From the NCBI RefSeq assembly GCF_032884065.1, contig NC_088875.1, forward strand, positions 42,455,291 to 42,519,290: 64,000 nt of DNA, read 5' to 3'. The translations under genes were made by a program, and so were the position numbers. Below the pieces are notes generated by a model that ran no database searches, was not told the DNA's origin, and worked only from the letters and a program-made list of their open reading frames with translations. Below, piece by piece: positions 20,801 through 31,633 of this stretch. Position 1 is the first letter of the stretch; every line of letters begins with the position of its first letter. The stretch is from Artemia franciscana. Its lineage: Eukaryota; Arthropoda; Branchiopoda; Anostraca; Artemiidae.

Positions 20801-21390
20801 CTATGTATCTAAGCTCGAATTTTAAATCCCGACCAGATCTGGTGACATTGGGGGGAGTTGAAGGGGGAAACCGGAGATTTTGAAAACGCTTAGAGTGGAG
20901 AGGTCGGGCTTAAACTTGGTGGGGAGAATAAGAACGTGTCTTAGATAAGTGATCGATGTAAACGAACTGGATCTGCTCTCTTCGGGGGAGTTGGGGGGGG
21001 GGGGGGGTTCAGTGCTTTAGCGACTGCTATAGGACGTGTTAGGAAGATGAAAATTTGTAGGCATTTCAAAGACCTGCACAAATTGACTTGATAACAGGCT
21101 TTTTAATCGATTCGGCCATCTGAGAGGCTGAAGGCAGATGATAAATTAGAAAAAATGCTATATTTTTAACTTAAGAATGCTTGATCGGATCTTAATGAAT
21201 TTTTATATTTAGAAGGACCTCGTGTCTCATAGCTCTTATTTTAAATCCCGACAGGCATTAAGCCTCTGATTTTCCTTTTAAATCAATCTATTGATTCTTA
21301 GAATTTTGCTAGAGCTCATGCCATATAAGTTCTTGGCTCTTTGCTCTTCCGACCTCGTCACAAGTGCCATATGAGCTCTTGGCTTTTGTT
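17811..21390 (+). mobile_element. Family S copy C, both ends present
   Basis: The 5' palindrome is TGTGACACTTGG-tatt-taCCAAGTGACACA (17811-17840), then the leader with gcgatcgc. Next are G-rich units of two types: the plain unit and a variant with agtttggtgcttctgaacgt. The 3' end has agagctcatgcc, gctcttccgacctcgtcaca, CAAGTGCCAT (21361-21370) and ttggcttttgtt. It holds a 642-bp triplication (see next entry). Repeated open frames on the minus strand are translations of the array. Confidence 0.75.
18888..20811 (+). repeat. Three near-identical 642-bp higher-order units
   Basis: Units at 18888-19529, 19530-20171 and 20172-20811 align end to end. The marker ataaccatattgaatccgct falls at 18961, 19603 and 20245, exactly 642 bp apart. 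Differences are confined to G-run lengths as far as I can see. Each unit holds one variant monomer (ttccagagttctagagagtt) and parts of two plain monomers, so this is a higher-order repeat amplified recently, unless it is an assembly artefact. Confidence 0.92.
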
Positions 21391-22354
21391 TGAATTCAAA
21401 CGAGTAAAAACTAACATGAATAGGACCAACAATCCCTTTGGCTTCTCGAGGCCTGAATATAATTTGCTCTTTTACTGACAAAATACAAATGAATGTGGGT
21501 TGTCAGTCTAATATACGTATGCTGATAGTTACTCCTTAAAGGATTTTAAATTTGTTATCTATTAAAGATAAAAATGTGAAAATATTAATTTTTTCAGTAA
21601 AGTCCAAGTTAAGTTCTAGCCTTGAGAAGCCATGGGGGTTGTCAGCCTTATTCGTGTTAATTTTTTCTCGTTTTGAGTTTGAATCGGTTATTCATTATAA
21701 TTTCTGTTTGTTTTGGATCTCATTTATTTATTGAGAGTCATTTGTGATAGTTTTATGCTTTGTTGACTATTTGATTTAATTTCTGCTCATTTTTCTTTAC
21801 TTTTTTTGAAAAACTTATTATGCGGCCAAAGTTTTTTAAATTAATTTCGATAAGAAATAGCATAAAACTTGAAAGTAGGTTGAAATAGAATTTTATAATC
21901 CGTCAAAAGAGACAATTTAACCAGATAAAAAATCAAATATGGCTCTTTCTATAGTGCTGGAGAATTTTGAGGTGTGTGCTAATTTTTTAAAGTGAATATT
22001 ATGTGTAGCAAACATTAGTATAATAGAGGCAAAACTTGGTGAAAAATGTCCCTTCACTGGAAGGGGCTGGGGCAAGCTGCCTTGGCTGCTGTGATTGGGA
22101 GGGGGTGCCCACATTCATCATATTTCTCTCTTTTATTCGGCTATTTTTATTATGTTTGAACCCTGGGCACCCTAGGAACGACACTGATGTAAACTAATTT
22201 CTAAGTTTTTACTGATTGACCCTGACCAAGTGGCTAAGAAGTTTAACATGTGTTTTTTTTTACTCTTTAGGGTATTCAAGACAAAATTTAAGGCAAGTAT
22301 GCTGAATGTGTTCAGTTAAAGCTAAAGCTGGTTTTGTCGCTTACTCTAGTTTTC
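21391..22354 (+). repeat. Unassigned, then segmental duplication block
   Basis: 21391-21994 shows no gene or repeat I know. From about 21995 to 22354 the sequence matches 60715-61066 (aggggctggggcaagctgcc, tgaaccctgggcacc, aggaacgacactgatgtaaa, aagtatgctgaatgtgttca), running up to the T-run at the left edge of S copy D. Confidence 0.75.
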
Positions 22355-24595
22355 ATGGCACTTGGTATTAACCAAGTGACATATAGCGATCGCAAATTCT
22401 GTCGGTCTGTCTGTCTGTCCTGGTTTTGCTACTTTAGGCACTTCAAGGTAAGCTAGGACAATGAAATTTAGCAGGCGTATCAGGGACCAGACCAGATTCA
22501 ATTATAAATAGTCGTTTTTGCGATTTGACCATCTGGGGGGGGGGGGAGTCGGCGGTCGGTTAATTCAGAAAAAAATAGAAAAATTAAATATTTTTAACTT
22601 AAGAACAGGTGATGGGATCTTAATGAAATTTGATGTTTGGAAGGATATCGTGTTTCAGAGCTCTTGTATTAAATCCCGACTAGATCTGGTGACATTGGGG
22701 GGAGTTGGGGGGGGGCTAAAATCTTGGAAAACGCTTAGAACGGAGGGATCAGGATTAAACTTGGTGGGAAAAATAAGCAGAAGTCCTAGATACGTGACTG
22801 ACATAACCATAATGGATCTGCTCTGTTTGGGGGAGTTTTTTTTTGGGGGGGGGGTTAATTCTGAAAATTAGAAAAATGAGGTATTTTTAACTTACGAAGG
22901 AGTGATTAAGGAGTGAGGGTTAATTCTGAAAAATTAAAAATAGTGAGGTATTTTTAAGTTGAGAAGGAGTGATTGGATCTTAATGAAATTTGAATTTTAG
23001 AAGGAAATAATATTTCACAGCTCTTATTTTAAATCCCGACCAGATCCGGTGAAAGGGAATTTGGGGGGGGGTGGCTAAAATCTCGGAAAACGCTTAGAGT
23101 GGAGGAATTGGGATGAAACCTGGTGGGAAAAATAAGCACAAATCCTAGATACAGGATTGACATAACAAAGTGGATCTGCTCTCTTTGGGGATTTGGGGGA
23201 GGAGGATTAATTCAAAAAATTAGAAAAAATGAGGTATTTTGCCTTACGAAAGAGTGATCGTATCTTAATGAAATTTCATATTTAGAAGGACCTCGAAACT
23301 CAGATCTCTTATTTTAAATCCCGACCGGATCCATTGTCATTAAGAGGGGGGGGGGGCGGAAATCTTGGAAAACGCTTAAACTGGAGCGATCAGCATGAAA
23401 CTTGGTGGAAAGAATAAGCACAAGTCTAAGATAGGTGACTGACATAACCGGATCCGCTCTCTTTGGTGGAGTTGGGGGGGGGGGGAGTAATCCGGAAGAA
23501 TTAGAAAAAATGAGGTATTTGTAACTTACGAACGGGTGATCAGATCTTAATGAAATTTGATATCTAGAAAGATCTTGTGCTTTAGAACTCACATTTTGAA
23601 TCTCGAGAAATCACAAATGAAATCAAATGTGAAAATCACATTTCAGACATTCAAGGGAGTTAAGGGGGAAACTGGAATTCTTGGGAAACGTGAAAATAGA
23701 GATATCTTACGAATGGGTGATCAGATCTTAATGAAAGTTGATATATATAAGAATCTTATGTCTCAGATGCTCCCTTTTTCAATTAGAATCGGATCTGGGG
23801 ACATAGAGGGTTGGAGGGGGAAAACAAAAATCTTGGAAACTGGAAATATTGGAAAAGCCTTAGAGTGGAGAGATCGGGATGAAACTTGATGGGAAGAATA
23901 AGCACAAGTTATAGATACAAGATTGACATAATTGGTACGGATCTGTTCTCTTTGAGGGAGCTGGGGGTTGTTAATTTGTAAAAATCAGAAAAATTTTGGA
24001 ATTTTTAACTTAAGTACGGGTGACCGTATATTAATGAAATTTGATATTCAGAAGGAATTCATGTCTCAAAGCTCTTATTTCAAATCCCGACCAGATCTTT
24101 TGACATTGGGGGGGAGTTGGAGGGGAAAACCGGAAATCTTGGAAAACGCTTATAAATGTCGTAAATACGTGATTGACGTAACTGGACTGGATCCACTCTC
24201 TTTGGTGGAGATAGGTGGTGGGGTTCAGTGCTTTGGCGAGTTTGGTGCTTCTGGACGTGCTAGGACGATGAAAATTGGTAGTTGTGAGGGAGCTGCACAA
24301 ATTGACTTGATAAAGTCTTTTTCCCCGTTACGACCATCTGGGGGGGGGCTGAAGGGAGAAGAAAAATTGAGGTATTTTTAACTAACGAGTGGGTGATTGG
24401 ATCTTAATGAATTTTGATATTTAGAAGGACTCAGAGCTCGTATTTTAAATCCTGACCGGCATTAAGCCTCTGATTTTCCTTTTAAAGCAAATCCATTGAT
24501 TCTAAGATTTTTTTTAGAGCTCATACCATATGAGCTCTTGGCTCTTAGCTCTTCCGACCTCGTCACAAGTGCCATATGAGCTCTTAGCTCTTGTT
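22355..24595 (+). mobile_element. Family S copy D, both ends present, absent from the duplicate
   Basis: Starts at ATGGCACTTGG (22355) with the palindrome CACTTGGTATTAACCAAGTG, then leader, about six G-rich units, and the 3' end with an AGAGCTCATA-cca-TATGAGCTCT stem (near 24513-24536), CAAGTGCCAT (24566-24575) and gctcttgtt (to 24595). The paralogous site at about 61066 has no S sequence: ttactctagttttc joins S here and ttactttagttttttatt there. Hence this is a genuine insertion, made after the duplication. Confidence 0.8.
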
Positions 24596-25012
24596 ATCAT
24601 TCTTATTTATCTGTTATTTGCAAATTGGGAATTGCTATAAGTTTGGGATGTTTTGACACTGCTATGAGAACATCAGAATGTTGGTTATATGGTGTTTAAA
24701 TGACAAGTTATAAGGAAAGCTTTCTTTATTTAATGCTTTTACTCGCGATTCAGGGAATTCTCATATTATATTAGATAATTGTTTTCATGTTCTGCTTTTG
24801 TCCTGGGATTTTATGTTGGTCAACCCGATTCGGAAGGTATTCAACATGTGTTTGATGATTTTTCTGTTACTGTGTTTTCGGGTCTTCGTTTACAAAATTC
24901 ATAGTGCTTTTGAAAACTTGAAATTTCAGCAATTTAAAGAATATTTTGAGGGTTTCATGGTAATTTTTAGAAAAGTGTGCGTGTCAAGTTAAGGGAAAAA
25001 TAGCATTTGTAG
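24596..25012 (+). repeat. Segmental duplication block
   Basis: From about 24720 to 25012 it matches 61110-61410 (cttttgtcctgggatt, caacccgattcggaaggtat, gaatattttgagggttt, caagttaagggaaaaatagc). 24596-24719 has no clear match. No gene seen; the short plus frame at 24798 is not conserved in the duplicate. Confidence 0.75.
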
Positions 25013-27150
25013 TCAAACAAATCAATAGTAACGAACGGTAACGAAACTAGTAAACGATACTCTAAAAAACTGGACTTTAAGATTTTTCTACCCATCAAAA
25101 GTTACGAGCCTGAGAAAATTTACCCTATTTTCAAAAAACGGGAAAACCCCAAGAATTTTTTATTTTTGCATGCGTGTTTATTTGTTTTTTCTTTTCCCCA
25201 GGGGTGATCGTATCAACCCAGTGGTCCTAGAATGTCGTGAGAGGGCTCATTTTAACGAAAATTAAAAGTTCTACTGCCCTTTTTAAGTGACCGAAAAAGT
25301 GAAGGGCAACAAGCCCACCGCCCACGCTTATTTTTTCCCAAAGTCACCGGATAAAATTTTTTAGATAGCCTTTGCTAGACATAGTAGAAAAATATAATAA
25401 CTATGTCTTTGATGACGACTTACTCTCCCATAGTCTCTGGGGGGAAGGGCTGTAAGTTATGAACTTTGCCCATTGTTTACATTTAGTATTGATTAGTGGG
25501 AAGTATACTGACGTCTTCAGGGGAGATTTTTTCTTTGGGTAGGGAGGTCGGGGGGAGGGGTTACGTGAGAGGATCTTTCCATGGAGGAATTTAGCATTGA
25601 GGAAGAGAGTTTCCATGACGGGGGCGCTAAATTTTCGAGCATTATTTCAAAAAAAACAATGAGAAATTAAATAAAAGCAAGTTTTTTCAACTGAAAGTAA
25701 AAGCAACATTAAAATTTAAAACGAACATAATTTTATGTATATGAGGGGGTTCGTCCCCTCCTCAATATCTTGCTCTTTACACTAAAGTATTTTTGGTAAT
25801 TTCCAAAGAACTATTTATTCTAATGATACGGCCTTTGTGATTCAGGGTCATTCTTAAAGAATTAGAGCAAAATTTCGAACTTTGGCGTAAAGAACGAGGT
25901 ATTGACGAGGGGTGAACCCCCTCATATTACGTATATAAGGTAGATTCTTCTCCTCGTTAAGCGTTAAGAGCGAGGTATTGACGAGGGGGCGAACCCGTTC
26001 ATATACGTAATAGAAATGTACGATTATAGAAGTTCGTTACGAAATTTAATTTATAAGTTACGTATATTTATTACTAATAAAAACGTTTGTAAATAAAATT
26101 AAAAGTTTCAGTGGCCTTTTAAGTAACCAAAAATTTGGATGGCAACTAGGCCCCCCTCGCCCCTATTTTCTCAAAATCGTCCGATCAAAACTTTAAGAAA
26201 GCAATTTAGTCAAAAAAAAGTAAAATTAATATGCAAATTTCCTTTTAATTATTCATTTACGGTGAGCCAAAATTAAAACCTATATTAATTCAAAAACGTT
26301 CAGAAATTAAATTTCAAAAAAAAGTTTTTTCAACTGAAAGTAAGGAGCAACATTAAAACTTAAAGCGGACTGAAATTATTAAGTATATTAGAGGGTTTGT
26401 CCCCGCTTTAATACCTCGCTCTTTTCTCTGAAGCATTTTTAGTAATTTCAAAAGAACTATTTATTCTAATTAAACGGCCTTTGTGATTCAGGGGTCATTC
26501 TTAAGAAATTGGAATAAATTTCGAACTTTAGTGTAAAGAGCGAGGTATTGACGAGGGGGCGAACCCCCTCATACACGTAATAAAAATATACGAATATAAA
26601 AGTTCGTTACGTAAGTTAAGTAGTAAGTTATGCATAATCATTGCTAGTAAAAACGTTCATTAATAAAATTATAAGTTCTATTGGCCTTTTCAAGTAACAA
26701 AAAATCGGAGGGTGAATTGGCCCCCTCTCATGCTCGTTTTTTTCAAAATCGTCCGATCAAAACTTTGAGAAAGCCATTTAGCCAAAAAAAATAAAAAAAA
26801 TGATAATTTCATTTTAATTATTCATGTACGGTGAAGTCAAAATCTGCATTAGTAAAAACGTTCAGAAATTAAACATAAAAAAACAAGTTTTTAACTGAAA
26901 GTAAGGAGCGCCATTAAAACGAATATAAATTATTCCGTATACGGAAGGAGCTGTCCCCTCCTCAATGCCCAATTGTTTGTGCTAAAGTTTGACTTTCTTT
27001 CAACTCTCCTTTTTAAGACAATAAAAACTTTAGCGTAAAGAGCGGGGTGTAGAGGAGGGGACAACCTTTTTTACATACGTAATAATTTCTGTTCGTTTTA
27101 AGTGTTAATGTCGCTGCTTACTTTCAGTTAAAAAACTGGTTTTTTTTTAA
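25013..27150 (+). mobile_element. Family H copy 1 (non-autonomous, hairpin-ended)
   Basis: Family H starts with TCAAACAGTTCGTGGTAACG, whose ACAGTTCGT-ggta-ACGAACTGT forms a short palindrome. It continues with aagttacgagcctgagaaaa, a body with aggggtgatcgtatcgaccc, two related hairpin modules, and a long terminal hairpin ending near ttttttatttaa. It encodes no recognised protein. Copy 1 has a worn 5' end (TCAAACAaatcaatagtaacg), an internal duplication of the middle module (about 25750-26280 and 26330-26880) and a terminal hairpin at 26878-27145 whose arms have diverged. It is absent from the duplicate near 61410, where gtatgtagtatg is uninterrupted. Confidence 0.7.
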
Positions 27151-27242
27151 TATTATGAAAGATAAACAATGTCTATACCTCCAATGACCATAAGCTTGGA
27201 TTTAGAAATAAAAAATCATCATTGGCACTGCATTAGTACTTA
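27151..27242 (+). repeat. Segmental duplication block between H1 and H2
   Basis: Matches 61412-61495 (gataaacaatgt, gaccataagcttggatttag). Its last 39 bp (27205-27243) recur identically at 28898-28936 on the far side of H copy 2. Confidence 0.85.
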
Positions 27243-28820
27243 TCAAACAGTTCGTGGTAACGAACTGTAGCAAGGAGCGACCCGGCTCAATAGTAAACGA
27301 AACTCTAAAAAACGGAATTTTGATGCTAAAATATACATCAAAATCAGATTTTCATGCTGATTTTAAATATATAAGTTTCATCAAATTTAGTCTTTGTCAT
27401 GAAAAGATACGAGCCTGAAATTTTGAAATATAAAGGAAAACACTCCCTAGAAGTCACAGAATCTTAACGAAAATCACACTATCGCATTCGGCGCATCAGA
27501 GAACCCTATAACAAAACTTTCAAGCTCCTATCTACAAAAATGTGGAATTTTGTATTTTTGCCAGAAGACAAATCACGGGTGCGTGTTTATTTGTTTGTTT
27601 GTTTGTTTTTTGTTTTTTTTCTTTTCCCCAGGGGTCATCGTATCGACCAAGTGATCCTAGAATGTCGTAAGAGGGCTCATTCTAACGGAAATGAAAAGTT
27701 CTAGTGCCCTTTTTAAGTGACCAAAAAAAATTGGAGGGCACCTAGGCCCCCTCCCACGCTCATTTTTTCTCCAAAGTCAACAGATCAAAATTTTGAGATA
27801 GCCATTGTGTTCCGCATAGTCAAAAACCATAATAACTATGTCTTTGGGAATGACTTACTCCCCCACAGTCCCTGGGGGAGGGGCTGCAAGTTACAAACTT
27901 CGACCAGTGTTTACATATAATAATTGTTATTGGGAAGTGTACAGTCGTTTTCAGGGGATTTTTTTGGGTTTTGGGGATGGGGTTGAGGAGAGGGGGCTAT
28001 GTGGGAGGATCTTTCCTTGGAGAAATATGTCATGGGGGAACAGAAATTCAATGAAAAGGGCGCAGGATTTTCTAAAATTACTATAAAAAAAACAATGAAA
28101 AAATAAACATGGAAAAGTTTTCCATTGAAAGAAAAGAGTAGCATTGAAACTTAAAACAAACAGAGATTATTACGCATATGAGGGGTTCTAAAAATACTTT
28201 AGCATAAAGAGCGAGGTATTTAGGAGGATTTCAATTATTTATTCTAGAGCCTTTCTGATTCAGGGGTCATTCTTAAAGAATTGGGACAAAACTTACGATT
28301 TAGTGTAAAGAACGAGGTATTAACGAGGGTACAGACCCCCTCATATACATAATAAAAATTAAAGAATATAAAAGTTTGTTACGTAAGTTAATTCTTAAGT
28401 TACGTATATGTTTTACTAATAAAAAACTTGTTAAAAATTAAAATTTATAGTTGCCTTTTTATGTAACCGAAAAATTGCATGGCAACTAGGCCTCCTTCCC
28501 CATCCCTTATTTCTCAAAAGCGTCTGATCAAAACTAAGAGAAATCCATTTAGCCAAAAAAAGGAATTAATATGCGAATTTCATTTTAATAATTTATGTGT
28601 GGAGACCTAAAATCAAACATGCATTAATTCTAAAACGTTCAGAAATTACATAAAAAAAAATAGTTTTTTTAACTGAAAGTAAGGAGCGACATTAAAACTT
28701 AAAACGAACAGAAATTACTCCGTATATGAAATGGGTTGTCCCCTCCACAACCCCTCACCCTTTACGCTAAAGTTTGACTCTTTGCCACAATTCTGCTTTT
28801 TAAAACAATTAAAAGCTTAA
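27243..28820 (+). mobile_element. Family H copy 2
   Basis: Intact 5' palindrome (TCAAACAGTTCGTGGTAACG at 27243), full body and the left arm of the terminal hairpin. It stops in the hairpin loop at about 28820 (acaattaaaagctt), so the right arm is missing. An A-rich filler and a 39-bp repeat of the left flank follow. Confidence 0.8.
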
Positions 28821-28897
28821 TATATAAAAATGCAAAAATAATGCAAAATAATATAAAAATGAATAAGCAAAAATGAGGAATGAGAAAATTGCTAATT
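28821..28897 (+). other. Filler with an ankyrin-gene scrap
   Basis: Simple A/T repeats (atgcaaaa, ataatataaaaatg), then 28864-28901, which matches 16869-16906 of the ankyrin gene at about 35 of 38 positions (aaaatgaggaatgagaaaat in common). It looks like templated filler at the right edge of H copy 2. Confidence 0.5.
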
Positions 28898-29277
28898 GAA
28901 ATAAAAAATCATCATTGGCACTGCATTAGTACTTATTACCTATAGAGTGATAGCTTCAATGCATCATTTTTTCCCAGGCCCTTTAGTATGGAAGGAATCG
29001 TCATTGAAACATCAGAGGTAGCTCATACAATTGAAAGTTTAGTAGCAAGTCAAAATCTTAAGGACAGGGTGTTTTTCAAAGAAATTAGAAAAGAAGTTAT
29101 TTTATAAAAACTTTTTTCTAAAATAATGTCAAATTAAACTAATATCAAGCCAAAGGACAGTTGAATAATAATTCTAACTCTAAATGAGAATTAATAATTA
29201 TCAATAAATAAACATGACCAAAAACAATAAGAAATTACAGCAAATAGACAAATCAAATTTAAGATAGATGGAAATTA
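28898..29277 (+). repeat. 39-bp flank repeat and segmental duplication block
   Basis: 28898-28936 is identical to 27205-27243. Then 28937 to about 29075 matches 61497-61620 (cttcaatg, tagtatggaaggaat, caattgaaagtttagtagca). The remainder to 29277 is AT-rich and unassigned. Confidence 0.75.
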
Positions 29278-30950
29278 TCAAACAGTTCGTGGTAACGAAC
29301 TGTAGAAAGAAGCGACCCAGCTCAATAGTAACCAAAACTCTAAAAAATGGAATTTTGATACCAACAGCTACATCAAAAGAATTGAATTTTAATGCTGATT
29401 TTAAATATATAAGTTTCATCAAGTTTAGTCCTACCCATCAAAAGTTACGAGCTTGAGAAAATTTGCCTAAAGTCATAGAATTTTAACCAAAATCACACAA
29501 GCAGATTCAGCGTATCAGAGAACCGTACTGTTGAAGTTTCAAGCTCCTATATACAAAAATTTGGAATTTGTATTTTTTGCCAGAAGGCAGATCACGGATG
29601 CCTGTTCATTTTATTTTTTTTTTCTTTTCCCCAGGGGTTTTTTGTACCGAACCAGTGGTCCTAGAATGTTAGAAGAAGGGTCATTCTAACTGAAATGAAA
29701 AGTTCTTGTGCCCTTTTTAAGTGACTAAAAAAATTGGAGGGCACCTAGCCCCCCTATCACACTATTTATTTTCCCAAAGTCACCGGATCAAAATTCTGAG
29801 ATAGCCATTTTATTCAGAATAGTCAAAAACCTTATAAATATTTCTTTAGGGACGACTTACCCCCCACAGTCCCCGTGGGAGGGACTACAATTTACAAACT
29901 TTGACCAGTGCTTACATATAGTAATGGTTATTGGGAAGTGTAGAGACGTTTTAAGGGGGATGTTTTGGCTGGGAGGGGAGGGGTTGAGAAGAGGAGGATA
30001 TGCTGGGGGAACTTTTCATGGAGGAACTGGTCATGGGGGAAGAAAATTTCCATGTACGGAGCGCAGGATTTTCTAGCTTTATTTAAAAAAAAACAATGAA
30101 AAAATAAATATGAAAAAGTTTTTTCAACTGAAAGTAAGGAGCAGCATTAAAAATTAAAACGAATAGAATTACGCATATGAGGGGTTCACCTCCTCCTAAT
30201 ACCTCGCTCTTTACGCTAAAGTATCTTTAGTAACTTCAACTATTTATTCTACGGGCTTTTTGATTCAGGGGTCATTCTTAAGGAATTGGGACAAAATTTA
30301 AGCTCTGGTGTAAAAAGTGAGGCACTGACGAGGGGATGAACCTCCTCATATACGTAATAAAAACATACGAATACAGAAGTTCGTTACGTAAGATAACTCG
30401 TAAGTTACGTATATCTTTTACTAATAAAATCGTTCGTAAAAAATTAAAGCTTTTAGTCGCCTTTTTAAATAACCAAAATATTGGAAGGCAACTAGGCCTC
30501 CTCCCCCGCTCCTTTTTTCTCAAAATCATTCGATCAAAACTATGAGAAAACCATTTAGCAAAAAAACAAAAAAATAGGCAAATTTCATTTTAATGATTCA
30601 TCTGCGGACAACCAAAATCACAACATGCATTAATTAAAAAACGTTATAAAGAAATTGAATAAAAAAAACAAGTTTTTTAACCGAAAGCAAGGAGCGACAT
30701 TAATACTTAAAACGAATAGAAATTACTTCGTATATGAAAGGGGCTGCTCCCTCCTCAACGCCCCGCTCGTTACGCTAGAGTTTTTTACTGTTTTAAAAAG
30801 TAGAGTTGAGATAAAGAGTAAAACTTTTGCTTAATGAGCGGGGCGTTGAGGAGAGAGCAGCACCTTTCATATACGAAGTAATTTCTGTTCGTTTTAAGTT
30901 TTAATGTCGCTCCTTACTTTCAGTTAAGAAACTTTTTTTTTATTTAATAA
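29278..30950 (+). mobile_element. Family H copy 3, complete
   Basis: Runs from TCAAACAGTTCGTGGTAACG (29278) to the end of the terminal hairpin (tttttttatttaat, about 30950), 1.67 kb. It shows the modular plan: 5' palindrome, body unit (tgccctttttaagtgac... ggagggcacctag), hairpin module 1 (about 30165-30370), a second body unit (ttttaaataacc... ggaaggcaactagg) and terminal hairpin (30669-30940). Confidence 0.85.
30669..30940. repeat. Terminal hairpin of H copy 3
   Basis: Left arm 30669-30780 and right arm 30823-30940 are inverted repeats. Copy-specific variants are mirrored: TTACTTCGTATATG on the left against CATATACGAAGTAA on the right (other copies have CTCCG/CGGAG), and GCTGCTCCC against GAGAGCAGC. 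Confidence 0.9.
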
Positions 30951-30979
30951 CAAACAGGAGTGAGGATAACGCCCGTTAA

Positions 30980-31633
30980 TCAAACAGTTCGTGGTAACGA
31001 ATTATGGTAAGGAGCTAAACGAAACTGTAAAACGGAATTTTGATACCAATAGAGGCTATACATCAAAAGAATTGGATTTATACGTTGAATTTAAATATAT
31101 AAGTTTCATTAAGTTTAGTCTTACTCGTCCAAAGTTAAGGGCGTGAAAAAATTCGCCTTATTTTCGAAAAAGGGGGGAGGAGCACCCCATAAAGGTTACA
31201 GAATCTTAATAAAAATCACACCATCAGATTCAGCGTATCGGAGAACCCTAATTTAGAGGTTTCAAGCTCCTATCTGCAAAAATATGGAATTTCGTATTTT
31301 TTGCCAGAATAAAGATCACGGATGCATGTTTATTTGTTTATTTTTTGTTTGTTTTTCCTGGGGTGATCATATCGACCCAGTGGTCCAAGAATTTCGTGAG
31401 ACGGCTCATTCTAACAGAAATTACAGGTTCTAGCGCTCTTTTTAAGTAATAAAAAATTGGAGGGCAATTAGGCCCATCCCACCCTCATTCTCTCCCAAAC
31501 TCACCAGATCAAAATGTTGAGAAAGCCATTTTGTTGAGCATAGTCTAAAAATCTAATAACTATGACTTTGATGACAACTTAATCCCCCACAGTCCCCGGG
31601 GGAAGGGCTGCAAGTCATGAACTTTGCCCATTT
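30980..31633 (+). mobile_element. Family H copy 4, left part
   Basis: From TCAAACAGTTCGTGGTAACG (30980) to ctttgcccatttt, where H copy 5 interrupts. The body resumes at 33321. Confidence 0.8.

Noticed and set aside
22518-24381. Plus-strand frames of 110-137 codons in S copy D
   Set aside because: They cross S units and G-runs, differ in every copy and have no domain.
25743-26600. Possible rho-independent style terminators or CRISPR-like repeats in H bodies
   Set aside because: The hairpins are parts of a eukaryotic interspersed element and the repeats are not regularly spaced with unique spacers.
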